Part shown: piece by piece, positions 9,234-17,546 of the stretch | How positions within the stretch are numbered: position 1 is the first letter of the stretch | Layout of the letters: the number at the start of each line of letters is the position of its first letter | Assembly: GCF_027891095.1 (NCBI RefSeq) | Contig: NZ_JAQIIO010000001.1 | Location: forward strand, 1-64,000 | Source: Aliiroseovarius salicola | GTDB lineage: Bacteria > Pseudomonadota > Alphaproteobacteria > Rhodobacterales > Rhodobacteraceae | DNA length: 64,000 nucleotides | Direction of reading: 5' to 3' | Position numbers and translations under genes: made by a program | The notes under the pieces: generated by a model | What the model saw: the letters and a program-made list of their open reading frames with translations, nothing else | Database searches by the model: none | Told to the model about the DNA's origin: nothing

Positions 9234-10421
9234 ATGAAACTGACAAAACGTGTGATCGAAGGATTGGAGCCGAAAGCCGATAGCTACCTTATCTGGGACG
9301 CCGAGGTGAAAGGATTTGGGGTTCGTGTCTACCCCACGGGCAAGCGCACCTATGTCATCCAGTATCGCGCCGGGAAACGCACACGTCGACTCACACTTGG
9401 GCAGCACGGACCTCTGACAACCGATGAGGCCCGCAAACTTGCAAAGCAGCGTCTGGGCGACGTAGCGCGCGGAGAAGACCCTTCGGCAGATCGGCAGACC
9501 CAGCGTCGCGCGCCTACTGTTGCGGCACTCTGTGACCGCTTTCTGGACGAGTATGTGGCGCAGCATTGCAAACCCAATACGCTGCGCTCTTACCGCACGA
9601 TCATTAAGAACCACATTCGCCCTAAACTGGGCGCTTTCCTGATCAATGATGTGAAACGCGCGGATGTGGCAAACCTGCATTTTGACATGCGCAACACGCC
9701 CTACCATGCAAACCGCACGCTGATGGTGATTTCAAAGATGTTTAACGTCGCAGAAGATTGGGGATTGCGTGAGGAAGGCGCGAACCCAACCCGCCGCATC
9801 AAGAAATATCGCGAAGAAGAAAAGAAGCGCTATCTCTCCGATCAAGAGCAATATCGACTTGGTCAAGTTCTCCAAGACGTTCTCGCTGAAGGAAGCGAAA
9901 CCATCCATGTGGTGTCAGCCTATTTGCTTCTGATGCTGACAGGGTGTCGCCGCAACGAGATCCAGACCCTCAAATGGGATTACGTTCATTACAATCACCT
10001 CGACCTGCCAGACAGTAAGACCGGACGTCGGCGCATTCCATTGCCCAGAGAAGCCTATGACATCCTCATGTCCCTGCCCCGCCGCGAGGGAAACCCTTAT
10101 GCAATATTGGGGACCACTGACGAGGGACATATCACCGATCTGGAACGCCCATGGCGGCGCATCCGAGAACGTGCTGGTCTGCCAGACGTCCGCATTCACG
10201 ACCTGCGCCACACCTATGCATCGGTAGCCATGAAAGACGGGATCGACCCGTTCACACTGAAAGAGATACTGGGCCACAAGAACCTGACCACCACGCTCCG
10301 ATATGCGCACCTTGCCGACGATGCGGTGCAGAGGGCGGCGGGGTCGGTTGCCAGCCGATTGGCTGGGACATTGCAACAAACTTCAAATGATCACCCCAAC
10401 CTACGTATCGTAGGAGTGTAA
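9234..10421 (+). CDS. Tyrosine recombinase / integrase
   Basis: 395 residues with a CGGAG ribosome binding site. The N-terminus (LTKRVIEGL...LIWDAEVKGFGVRV...YVIQYR) is the DUF4102-type arm-binding domain of P4-like integrases, followed by a SAM-like core-binding domain at about 95-175 and a catalytic domain. Catalytic residues are visible: R239 in TGCRRNEI, K262, H322 and R325 in HDLRHTYAS, H348 in LGHKN and nucleophile Y357 in LRYAH. It lies 180 bp inside the left repeat. Integrases of this group commonly use tRNA 3' ends, in line with the tRNA-Arg target here. Confidence 0.95.
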   Translation: MKLTKRVIEGLEPKADSYLIWDAEVKGFGVRVYPTGKRTYVIQYRAGKRTRRLTLGQHGPLTTDEARKLAKQRLGDVARGEDPSADRQTQRRAPTVAALCDRFLDEYVAQHCKPNTLRSYRTIIKNHIRPKLGAFLINDVKRADVANLHFDMRNTPYHANRTLMVISKMFNVAEDWGLREEGANPTRRIKKYREEEKKRYLSDQEQYRLGQVLQDVLAEGSETIHVVSAYLLLMLTGCRRNEIQTLKWDYVHYNHLDLPDSKTGRRRIPLPREAYDILMSLPRREGNPYAILGTTDEGHITDLERPWRRIRERAGLPDVRIHDLRHTYASVAMKDGIDPFTLKEILGHKNLTTTLRYAHLADDAVQRAAGSVASRLAGTLQQTSNDHPNLRIVGV

Positions 10422-10665
10422 ATCGCCTCGTATCTACATACGTAGGGAATCCTGCCCGGCGTATACCCGGGTAGGAAATTTGCCCCGAAGCAGGGCAGGT
10501 TCAGTAATGTCTGCAATGTGGACTTTACGTTCGTTCATCTCAACAATCAGGTCGACCACTACCCGTGCTTTGCGGCCATTGATGGATGAGGCTCGTTGCT
10601 CCGAGTTAATCCCCTAGGATAGCCTATCCAGAGAACGTTCGCCGAGCGCAGACATGCATTATGGA

Positions 10666-11490
10666 TTAGGCTTGCTTCGCATCATCAGCTTTCTGCCAAG
10701 TCGAGCACCGTTTGCGCTGTATCCGAAACTTCTTTGCAACTTTGTCGTCCAGTGAATGCGCGGTCCTTATACACACAGCCGACAATCGAACTAGGTTGTC
10801 ATAACCGAAGTGGGTTCGCTTTCCTTCTTTAAAATTGAAGCCAAGGTCCTCAAATGGCCCTACGCGTTCCAGAAAGATCTTGTTGAGGTGACCACGGTTG
10901 TGAGCGTGAATGTTTCTCATCTCCACGAAGATCTTTAGCAGCCTTCGATCTTCATCGCTCTCAAACATCTCGATGCCCAAGGCGTCTGAGATGTACTTTT
11001 CGACTTGCTTCATACCCCCATACGACAAGGCGTTGATCTTTCGATCGATCAGGTAATCAATCATTTCCTTGCGGCTAGCGAAGTCGAAGACTTCTTCAAC
11101 ACGAAGAGTTTCACCAGACTTCACTAGCTCATGTCGCCGTTGCATGCTTTCTTGAATGATCTTGGATAAGTACCAGAGAAAACCATCGACGATATTGGTA
11201 TTCATGTTCTTAGAGTTCAGCCTTGCGAACGAGCTGTATCGCTTTACTGCTCTGTCAGAGTTTTCAAGCGTCTCTGTTAGTTCTGCGCGCCTTGTCTCGT
11301 CCGTCTCACCGGGGAGCAGTGCTTCACTGGTTATTTTCGCTGTCCTGTCCGTAGCGTGAGCTAGTTCCAGCCCAAAGTAGAATAGCTCGATTGTCTCCCG
11401 GTACTCTTTGAGGAAAAGCCAAAACGGCTCAGTGCAGGTCGACTGGAAGTTCGGCAGATAGAAGTTATCGAATTTATCAGTCAATTTCAT
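10666..11490 (-). CDS. HEPN-motif protein, possible RNase, element cargo
   Basis: 274 mostly helical residues. Near residue 192 the sequence FVEMRNIHAHNRG contains R192-N193-x3-H197, the Rx4-6H motif of HEPN ribonucleases, set in a helix as in that fold and preceded by a region rich in charged helices. The gene is alone on the minus strand between the integrase and the rest of the element, in A+T-rich DNA, the usual place for cargo. HEPN proteins are frequent in toxin-antitoxin and anti-phage systems; here no antitoxin is obvious. The C-terminus is basic. Apart from the motif the protein is unknown to me, so HEPN membership is a moderate call. Confidence 0.6.
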   Translation of the reverse strand: MKLTDKFDNFYLPNFQSTCTEPFWLFLKEYRETIELFYFGLELAHATDRTAKITSEALLPGETDETRRAELTETLENSDRAVKRYSSFARLNSKNMNTNIVDGFLWYLSKIIQESMQRRHELVKSGETLRVEEVFDFASRKEMIDYLIDRKINALSYGGMKQVEKYISDALGIEMFESDEDRRLLKIFVEMRNIHAHNRGHLNKIFLERVGPFEDLGFNFKEGKRTHFGYDNLVRLSAVCIRTAHSLDDKVAKKFRIQRKRCSTWQKADDAKQA

Positions 11491-12147
11491 TCAGCCTTGA
11501 TACCGACGAGCTGACTATCGCTCCGATCTGCCAAGAAATCTAGCGGTCATTGCGATTTCCAATCCCATGGCACCTTCGCATTCCTCGATGGCCTGACCGA
11601 TGGGTAGGCACACTACCAGTACGTCTGACTGCCGCATTCGGCAGTTTGGGCTTTTTGCGGTCTTTCGAATAGTCTGGTGGAGCTACTTGTTCATGCGCAT
11701 TGAGACTATGCAGCCAACCTTACCATGTGCTTCAAAACAGATTTCCCCCTCAACCCAAGTCAGCAAAAACTCACATTCGGTACCACCTGATTATATAATT
11801 ATGCGGTAATACCACGGTAGGGACGAGTAACTAATAAGCTCTGTGTCATGCCATTAAGTTTAAACCCGTGCGTTAGGCTGGATCCTACGCCTTATGCCCC
11901 ATTCCCCTAACGCATTATAACGCTCGCCCCCACGGGTTGTGTTGACCGTCAATCCGTTACATTAGAGCTAGGCCTGCCAATTTGTTCTGGATTCCTGCCT
12001 TGCCTACCCATCGGACATTTCACATGGTCCCCCATTACTTCCTGCTTCAGGTTTTCGACAAAACGCCGGAAACAATACTTGTTGAAGCATCGCCCGGACG
12101 AGAAGCTGCGTGGTCAAATTTGTGGACCTTGGGCGTGAGCAAGCCGA
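11491..12147. other. Gene-free A+T-rich region within the element
   Basis: About 650 bp with no supported frame. It includes a strongly A+T-rich patch around 11790-11810 and scattered short dyads. It separates the minus-strand cargo from the plus-strand replication genes, so it likely holds promoters, and possibly the element's origin; I see no clean iterons. Confidence 0.4.
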
Positions 12148-12864
12148 ATGACTGACACACTCGCAAGATACGATGATCCGGATTTCCCCGCCGAACGCCC
12201 CAAAGAAATCAGATCGCGCATCACACCTGAGCTTCTTGAAGAAATTCGTCGTGTAAGCGGAATTGAAACTGATGACGACAGTTTGAGGCACCGTCTTGGA
12301 AAAGACCTGCGGCGATATCAAGCGGCGGTCAGGCAAGCATACGAACCGGTTAATCCGTCGCAGATTAGAGAGTTGAGAAGTTTGCAAAAAGCTGCAGAGC
12401 GATTTTCTAAGGCGATAGAAAAGCTCAATGAACGAAACGTATTTGATATCGACTATGCGATACAGTACCGCCCACCATTTAATGGAAAATTCAACTTTCC
12501 CGAACAGGAGGATTATTGGGAGGCCAATGGAAATTCCACACAACGCGCTCAAAACCTTGCAAAAATGATCTCTTGGTCCATTGACCGCGTGTTTGACGAA
12601 CGAGAGGAAGAAAAATCTCCAACCAAGCGCACTTTGAACACGCCGCTCGATCACCTTATTCAAGACCTTACCACCGCGTTCAGAAACGGTACGGGTGAAA
12701 GCCCCAAGCGCCATTGCCACTATCATCCCATAGAAGAAGCTTACACGGGTAGGTATTTCGATTTTGTGCTCATTATTCTGAAGGCATTTGCGGTTAAAAG
12801 TTTCCATAGCGAAGTCGCTTTAGGGAAACGAATTGTGCGAGTTCTTAGGGATATGAATTCTTAG
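12148..12864 (+). CDS. Hypothetical protein of the integrative element
   Basis: 238 residues, soluble and charged, with a helical segment at about 70-95 (IRELRSLQKAAERFSKAIEKLNE). There is no recognised domain. It is the first gene of the plus-strand series that leads to the HTH and replication genes, so it is probably backbone rather than cargo. A longer frame on the opposite strand (12004-12807) has no context and is treated as a shadow. Confidence 0.6.
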   Translation: MTDTLARYDDPDFPAERPKEIRSRITPELLEEIRRVSGIETDDDSLRHRLGKDLRRYQAAVRQAYEPVNPSQIRELRSLQKAAERFSKAIEKLNERNVFDIDYAIQYRPPFNGKFNFPEQEDYWEANGNSTQRAQNLAKMISWSIDRVFDEREEEKSPTKRTLNTPLDHLIQDLTTAFRNGTGESPKRHCHYHPIEEAYTGRYFDFVLIILKAFAVKSFHSEVALGKRIVRVLRDMNS

Positions 12865-12962
12865 GACAACTAAAAACACAAACGTGCATTCAACTGTCCT
12901 TTGAAGATCTTTCAGCCACGCCGCATCTTCCCCTCAACGCAACCAAATGCAGCGAGGTGAAC

Positions 12963-13187
12963 ATGCTAACCCAACCGCACCCAGACTATTTTGATCAACT
13001 GATCGACGAGAAAGAAGCCGCCAGCTACCTCTGTTATTCGGTTCGTGCCTTGCAGAACTGGCGCGTGCGCGGTGGCGGCCCGCTTTTCATCAAGGTTTCT
13101 GGCCGTTCGGTCCGTTACACGCGCCGAGATCTGCAAAAATGGATCGCCGAAAAACGCGTGGCCAACACCAGCGCTGCACCTTCTTAA
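12963..13187 (+). CDS. AlpA-like helix-turn-helix (excisionase/regulator) protein
   Basis: 74 residues from the ATG at 12963, preceded by GCGAGG. It shows the HTH_17 pattern: IDEKEAASYLCYSVRALQNWRVRGGGPLFIKVSGRSVRYTRRDLQKWI, in which a recognition helix is followed by the conserved GP-F-K-x-R-VRY and DL-W segment. Such proteins act as excision factors or transcriptional activators of integrases in integrative elements. It lies just before the replication genes. Confidence 0.8.
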   Translation: MLTQPHPDYFDQLIDEKEAASYLCYSVRALQNWRVRGGGPLFIKVSGRSVRYTRRDLQKWIAEKRVANTSAAPS

Positions 13188-13323
13188 AAATAGAGTTTTG
13201 CCCCGCAACGGTTGGTAGCGGTTGTGGGGATTTTGGGGCCGGACGGCTCTTCCAAGGGCGTGGGGTAAACGCACCTCACGCCCTTTCTGTATCCGCTGCC
13301 AGCAATTCAAAGGAGATTGCCAC

Positions 13324-13545
13324 ATGAGCAACCAACCCGCACACAAACTCAGGCTGGGCCTGATCAACGCAACCATCTGGGCTAATGATGGATTCTATTC
13401 CATCGACCTAACCCGGTCTTACAAAAACGCAGACGGGCAATGGCAGAACACAAACAGCCTTGCGCATTCTGACCTGCTGAACGCAGCCAAATGCCTTGAG
13501 CGGGCAGAAATCTGGATTGGGAGGCAGATCAATGCAAGCAAGTGA
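13324..13545 (+). CDS. Small accessory protein next to the replication initiator
   Basis: 73 residues, with a good AAGGAG site before the ATG at 13324. The pattern LGLINATIWANDGFYSIDLTRSYKNADGQWQNTNSLAHSDLLNAAKCLERAEIWI matches a small family commonly found in mobile elements, with strand-rich N-terminus (ATIWAND, FYSIDLTRSYK) and a C-terminal helix. A single-strand DNA-binding role is conceivable but not shown. It overlaps the replication gene by 14 bases, indicating co-translation. Confidence 0.7.
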   Translation: MSNQPAHKLRLGLINATIWANDGFYSIDLTRSYKNADGQWQNTNSLAHSDLLNAAKCLERAEIWIGRQINASK

Positions 13546-14917
13546 AGCAAAAGCCGGACAGCATGTCCGGCCCCAAAATAAAAGCTACCCCGCCGGAGGC
13601 TCCCAAGCGCGTGGCGAAGCACACCGTTCGAATGGGCGCACGCCCAAGAGGGGGGTGATAGTAGCACCCCCCTCTGGAAATACAGAACCCCCTGAAGACT
13701 ACACAGTATTGCATCGGGGTTTTGACACTCTGGCCCTGTCTATTCAGGCCAATATCGGCCCGAAACTTTTTGAATATCTGGAAGCGCAGAAAGCAATTGC
13801 CGAGGAAGAACAGAAAGATGTGCTGATCTCCTATGGCAGCGCAGAGTTCTTACTGAAGCCCTACGGCGGCAAAGGCTATCGGTTCTTACTGGATGGTGGC
13901 CCCGAGGGGGCAAGCTGGTCGATCAAGAAACCCAATGCGCGGGACAAATGGGGTATCCGCCTGTCCTTCGGATCGTTCTTCCTGTCCCTCCATGGGCTGG
14001 GAGCCGCCAAGGCGCATTGTGAGCGCGTTCTGGACTACTTTGGTGTTCGCTATGGCCCAGAGGACGTCAGCATCTCTCGCGCTGATTTCTGCGTCGATGT
14101 GCTGGCGAATGATCTCACGCTGGACCCGAACAACCTGATTGCGCACAGCGCCGCCCGGCGGCGGGATAACATTACATATGAGGATGTGGCCGTGCACGGA
14201 AAGTCCGGTTGGGTTTCCTCCGTCACCTCGGGCAGCGTCTCCAACCGACAGGTGATCATATATAATAAACGGTCTGAAGTGATTGCCCATGGCAAACGCC
14301 ATTGGTGGGACATCTGGAACCATACGTTACGTAGAGGTGTGGGCAACACCAACGCCCCCTATACATTACATAATGGGCACGTCCCCGGCCCGCTCTCCCC
14401 TGACAAGGAGCAGGCCGCTCAGAACCAAATCTGGCGGGTTGAATTCCGGGCAGGCAAAGACCTGTTAAAAGACCGCTGGGGCATTCGCACGTGGGAGCAG
14501 TTCTTCAACCAGTTTGGCGACCTCTGCCGGTCTTCTGGTGAACTTGTCCGATATGCGGAACCCGACCCCAACGACGGCAACCGCGCCCGCTGGCCCAATC
14601 ATCCCCTGTGGGATGTGGTGTGTGCTGAAATGAATGACGACTTGATCGAGATGCGCAGCGGAGCAGATCCTAACCCAATGAAGGAAGTGCAGCGCGAAGA
14701 GCATATTGCAAGCTTGCTGAAACAGGTAACAGGCACCTGCATAACCATGGCGGCGCTCGAAGGGTGGGAGCATGAAGAACTGCCTGTGGCATTCACCAGC
14801 TTTGCAGAACGCATGACGGAAGCCGTGAACGATAACCCCGAGCGTGCGGCCAAACAGTTGCAGGACGCCAAGGATCGATATGTGTTTGTTCGAAGGCCGG
14901 AGGGACCTCCTACATAA
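13532..14917 (+). CDS. Replication initiation protein (Rep_trans-like, rolling-circle type)
   Basis: 461 residues from the ATG at 13532 (GGGAGG upstream). A disordered basic N-terminus of about 45 residues precedes GFDTLALSIQ. The segments WGIRLSFGSFFLSLHG, ISRADFCVDVL, RQVIIYNKRSEV and WRVEFRAGKDLL match the replication-initiation-factor family of small plasmids and filamentous-phage-like elements. YNKRSEV (about residue 250) is a likely nicking-tyrosine region, though I cannot prove which tyrosine acts. Its presence means that the excised element can probably replicate. It ends at a strong terminator. Confidence 0.75.
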   Translation: MQASEAKAGQHVRPQNKSYPAGGSQARGEAHRSNGRTPKRGVIVAPPSGNTEPPEDYTVLHRGFDTLALSIQANIGPKLFEYLEAQKAIAEEEQKDVLISYGSAEFLLKPYGGKGYRFLLDGGPEGASWSIKKPNARDKWGIRLSFGSFFLSLHGLGAAKAHCERVLDYFGVRYGPEDVSISRADFCVDVLANDLTLDPNNLIAHSAARRRDNITYEDVAVHGKSGWVSSVTSGSVSNRQVIIYNKRSEVIAHGKRHWWDIWNHTLRRGVGNTNAPYTLHNGHVPGPLSPDKEQAAQNQIWRVEFRAGKDLLKDRWGIRTWEQFFNQFGDLCRSSGELVRYAEPDPNDGNRARWPNHPLWDVVCAEMNDDLIEMRSGADPNPMKEVQREEHIASLLKQVTGTCITMAALEGWEHEELPVAFTSFAERMTEAVNDNPERAAKQLQDAKDRYVFVRRPEGPPT

Positions 14918-14953
14918 CGTTACCTATACGTAGGAATGATCCGAAATTGAGAA

Positions 14954-14982
14954 GCGCCCTATGTAACGTTTACGTAGGGCGC
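14954..14982 (+). terminator. Terminator after the replication gene
   Basis: Twelve-base arms (gcgccctatgta and tacgtagggcgc) with one G-T pair and a five-base loop, followed by a short T run. It lies 37 bases past the stop. Confidence 0.6.
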
Positions 14983-15255
14983 TTTGGGGGCTGGGTAGGT
15001 GCCATGACTCCGTTGCTTATGGTAGCATTGAGCATTGTTGGCGCGCTGCTTGACCATTGACATTTCCTTAGGTTTTAGCGCATAAATTGTCTAACAGCCT
15101 TATCCGGTGGAAAGCTCTAAGCGTGATTTTGAGTTGATCGTGTTAGAGGGGACTACATAAGTGCCGCGCCAGCTATGATCAAAAAGCTGGATTGCTGCAC
15201 TCGGCGATCGACTACTTGGTAGTTGAATCCGTGGCAGAGAACTCAGCGTAATTCA
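14983..15255. other. Gene-free stretch ending at a strong terminator; possible small RNA
   Basis: No frame is supported on either strand. It has several short stems (for example gactac/gtagtt near 15209-15226) and runs directly into a perfect terminator with a T run on the plus strand, although the replication gene already has its own terminator. That leaves room for a small RNA of up to 270 nt; this is inference only. Confidence 0.25.
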
Positions 15256-15286
15256 AAACGGAGTATGACTTCATACTCCGTTTTTA
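15256..15286. terminator. Perfect bidirectional terminator
   Basis: The arms are aaaacggagtatga and its exact complement, with a two-base gap, followed by TTTTTATTTTT on the plus strand and TTTT on the minus strand. It ends directly at the stop of the minus-strand gene at 15284. Confidence 0.8.
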
Positions 15287-16138
15287 TTTTTCCGGTAGAA
15301 GGTGATCGTTGGGGAAAATGTTTATGTATCTCCGTTTTTCACTCTTAAGTGAGCGCTCTGCACCCGACGAAGTTTTAAGGTCCGACTGTATCGTTGCTGA
15401 TTTCGCAGCGGTTACATCATAGTGGAAGCCTGGAAACAGTGCGACCCCGTAGCGAAACCTCCCGCACGCAAAAGCTTTTTCCTCAGATCCAATTGGGTGA
15501 GCAATTCCATGGCATTCGGTGTCTTTTGCGGGTTTAAATATCAACGCTTTATCATCTTTAAATCCTTCGCGGACTTTATCCCTAGTTTGGCGAAAGCGCA
15601 TCTTTAAGGATTTTATTTCACGAGACAATTTATCCGAGCTAAGGTCATTGTACCAATAAGTTTTAAGATCTCTTGTGATGGAAGAATTGAAATTTCGTAA
15701 CGGCAGGGAAAGAGGAGAAGATTTTCTGCTTGCGTATGTTGCTGCGGAAATCTCGTGAAGCATTGGGCGGACATCATTAATCTTGTTTTCAATGTACTCT
15801 CTCGTTGGCCGAACCTTGTTCACTAAGTTCCGTGGCACAGTTTCGACCCACGCAGAGTGACCAAATGTACTCCACACTTCTCTAAACTGCTCTGCCGTCT
15901 CTGGCTCATAGAACCACAAGGATAGTCGTGCTGGCTCAGAGTGGCCTCCCGCGTTATAAAGTTCCTTTACTAGCACCCTAAGCGCCAGCGAAATTGAAGC
16001 CCGCGTTGCGCCAACTTGTTTCTTCTTTGCTGCCGGCGCCAAGATGCACGCACCAGCAATTCGAGCCTTCATCGAAGTCAGCTCGGTCGACAAAGGAGCG
16101 TTTGCCCCAATGAAAACTATGTAATGCTCGACTGTCAT
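15284..16138 (-). CDS. Unknown protein, second gene of a two-gene cargo operon
   Basis: 284 residues. The N-terminus (EHYIVFIGANAPLSTELTSM) reads as a short strand-loop start, the middle (105-185) is helical and basic, and the tail is basic. I recognise no domain, signal peptide or membrane helix. The ATG overlaps the stop of the upstream gene by four bases, so the two proteins are made together and probably act together. Location in the cargo zone of a tRNA-linked element with A+T-rich composition supports recent transfer and a defence or competition role, but that is inference. Confidence 0.6.
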   Translation of the reverse strand: MTVEHYIVFIGANAPLSTELTSMKARIAGACILAPAAKKKQVGATRASISLALRVLVKELYNAGGHSEPARLSLWFYEPETAEQFREVWSTFGHSAWVETVPRNLVNKVRPTREYIENKINDVRPMLHEISAATYASRKSSPLSLPLRNFNSSITRDLKTYWYNDLSSDKLSREIKSLKMRFRQTRDKVREGFKDDKALIFKPAKDTECHGIAHPIGSEEKAFACGRFRYGVALFPGFHYDVTAAKSATIQSDLKTSSGAERSLKSEKRRYINIFPNDHLLPEK

Positions 16139-16851
16139 TTCTTTGAGTTCAGCTTGACCAAGATATCGAGCGGAATGCTAATCCGAGAAAGCTCCTCGTC
16201 GGACAATCCATCAAAAACATTGAGAAGGTTTTGTAGATGACCGGTGCCTCTAGGGCTTGAAGGCCTCTTGAGAACCGAGAAAGCCTCTTGACCAAGCAAG
16301 TGCTTTTCCAACCAAAGTTCTATTGCTTGGTGAGTAGCAGCAACGCGTTCAGAAATCGGAGATCCTCGCATTTCCTTCGTCAGGTCATCCGGAAAAATTT
16401 TATAGCAATTCCCTTCCATTTTAGCGACTTGTTCATCAGATATCTCGACTTCACCGTGGTCACCAATGCACACAATTCGAACTATTCCATCAATAGGCTT
16501 GATGAATGCATCCCAGAACTCCTGCCTATAAGACACGTTTCGATTTGGTTCGGCTAGCTTGCCTTTTGGAGCGAACAAATTCTCAACATGGTCTGGAACT
16601 GTAATTGATAATGGTACAGCCCCGATTTTTTGATGGATGTTGGGATGTTGAACAACTTTCACTATGGGGTTTCGTCGCAGGTATTCATGCAAGCCATCAT
16701 GGAGAACTGCGGCGCTTTCTGGCAGCTCATTCTTTAGCCTGAACCCCAAGTTACTTAGGTAACAGGCCGAACCATGTTCGTCCCAATGCTGCTGTACAAT
16801 TTCCTCGATGAACTTTGAAGTTGCAATGTCCGGCGTTTCTGGATCAGTCAT
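16135..16851 (-). CDS. Protein with LOTUS/OST-HTH-like N-terminal domain, first gene of the cargo pair
   Basis: About 238 residues if it starts at the ATG at 16851 (GGA seven bases upstream); in-frame ATGs reach back to 16887. Residues 10-75 (FIEEIVQQHWDEHGSACYLSNLGFRLKN, then LHEYLRRNPIVKVVQHP) follow the winged-helix pattern of OST-HTH/LOTUS domains, which bind RNA and occur in RNA-related proteins. The rest, including a strand-rich IVRIVCIGDHGEVEIS segment, is unassigned. It overlaps the next gene by four bases. Domain call is by pattern and needs a profile search. Confidence 0.55.
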   Translation of the reverse strand: MTDPETPDIATSKFIEEIVQQHWDEHGSACYLSNLGFRLKNELPESAAVLHDGLHEYLRRNPIVKVVQHPNIHQKIGAVPLSITVPDHVENLFAPKGKLAEPNRNVSYRQEFWDAFIKPIDGIVRIVCIGDHGEVEISDEQVAKMEGNCYKIFPDDLTKEMRGSPISERVAATHQAIELWLEKHLLGQEAFSVLKRPSSPRGTGHLQNLLNVFDGLSDEELSRISIPLDILVKLNSKK

Positions 16852-17050
16852 GATCAGTTCCATTCTCATTCGTTGGTCGGCCCGCATTCAATCCAAACCG
16901 ATTTCCGCTCGCATCCATGGTGCTACTTAAGCCCTTGCTGCACAAGAAAATAATGTGTGGTTAAGCTCTACTCAAATCTCGTCTGCGGTCCGTGCGTCCA
17001 CAAGTGGTTTGCTATGGTGCCCTGAATTTCTTCTGATTGAGCATCTCATC

Positions 17051-17350
17051 TCACAACCAAAGAGCAACTGACTGCTCGCGCCGACGGCATTTCCACGTCG
17101 TCTCTTGGAATTTGCGCCAGTTCACTTCGCGCTTGCAGTGAGCTTCCACAATTGCCCAACCTGCAAATGCAGCGTTGGCTGGTTGGTCACAGAATATGGG
17201 GTCGCGATAGGTTCGGAGCAGCTCTGAAGTGTGTTTCGCATCAAGTTCAGTAAAGGGCCGGAAGAAATGGTCAACAGTGCCTACAAAGATTCTAACCGTG
17301 ATCCCAATACAACAAACAAATCTTGATTGTATTGCTTCCTTATCGCTTCC
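17051..17350 (-). pseudogene. Possible gene fragment at the right end of the element
   Basis: A minus-strand frame open for 99 codons without an ATG, ending at a TGA at 17051-17053, with protein-like composition (GTVDHFFRPFTELDAKHTSELL, later ANAAFAGWAIVEAHC). The lack of a start and position at the element end suggest a decayed or truncated gene. The rest of 16852-17417 shows nothing further. Confidence 0.28.
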
Positions 17351-17355
17351 CTAAG
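17334..17355. repeat. Tandem 11-bp arm-type repeats, right end
   Basis: gcttccttatc and gcttccctaag follow each other, in the same orientation as the pair at 9185-9206, and lie 63 bp inside the right 46-bp repeat. Confidence 0.6.
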
Positions 17356-17417
17356 AATATGCCCCTCATATTGCACAAGGCAGACAAGCTGATAACATAC
17401 TGATTTATAGTAATAAA

Positions 17418-17463
17418 ATGGCGATCCCTGAAGGACTCGAACCCTCAACCTGCTGATTAGAAG
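17418..17463. repeat. Right attachment-site repeat inside the intact tRNA-Arg gene
   Basis: It is identical to 9008-9053. It begins one base beyond the encoded CCA end and runs to the anticodon loop of the tRNA, so integration rebuilt a complete tRNA gene. Confidence 0.9.
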
Positions 17464-17495
17464 TCAGCTGCTCTATCCAGTTGAGCTAAGGGACC
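17419..17495 (-). tRNA. tRNA-Arg (anticodon TCT)
   Basis: 77 nt including an encoded CCA. The acceptor stem starts GGTCCCT and pairs with AGGGATC; the anticodon loop is CTTCTAA giving TCT; the T arm carries GGTTCGAGTCC. The 3' half is shared with the left repeat, which marks this gene as the integration target. Confidence 0.95.
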
Positions 17496-17546
17496 GCTGG
17501 GCACACGCATACCCTTGTCACCCGGTCCCTTTCAACCGCTAATTTG

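Larger units (their letters stand above)
9008..17463. mobile_element. Integrative element inserted in tRNA-Arg(TCT), about 8.4 kb
   Basis: It is bounded by exact 46-bp direct repeats (9008-9053 and 17418-17463) that match the 3' half of the tRNA-Arg gene, which stays intact at the right end. Inside are a tyrosine integrase, an AlpA-like HTH protein, a small protein, a replication-initiation protein, a HEPN-motif gene and a two-gene operon of unknown function. No conjugation, capsid or packaging gene is seen. This fits an integrative mobilisable or plasmid-like element, or a phage satellite, rather than a full prophage. The excised circle would be 8410 bp. Confidence 0.88.

Noticed and set aside
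12004-12807. 267-codon minus-strand frame in the element
   Set aside because: It overlaps the plus-strand gene at 12148 that fits the element's gene order; no domain or ribosome binding site supports it.
9008-17463. Complete prophage
   Set aside because: No terminase, portal, capsid, tail or lysis gene is present; the content fits an integrative plasmid-like element or satellite.
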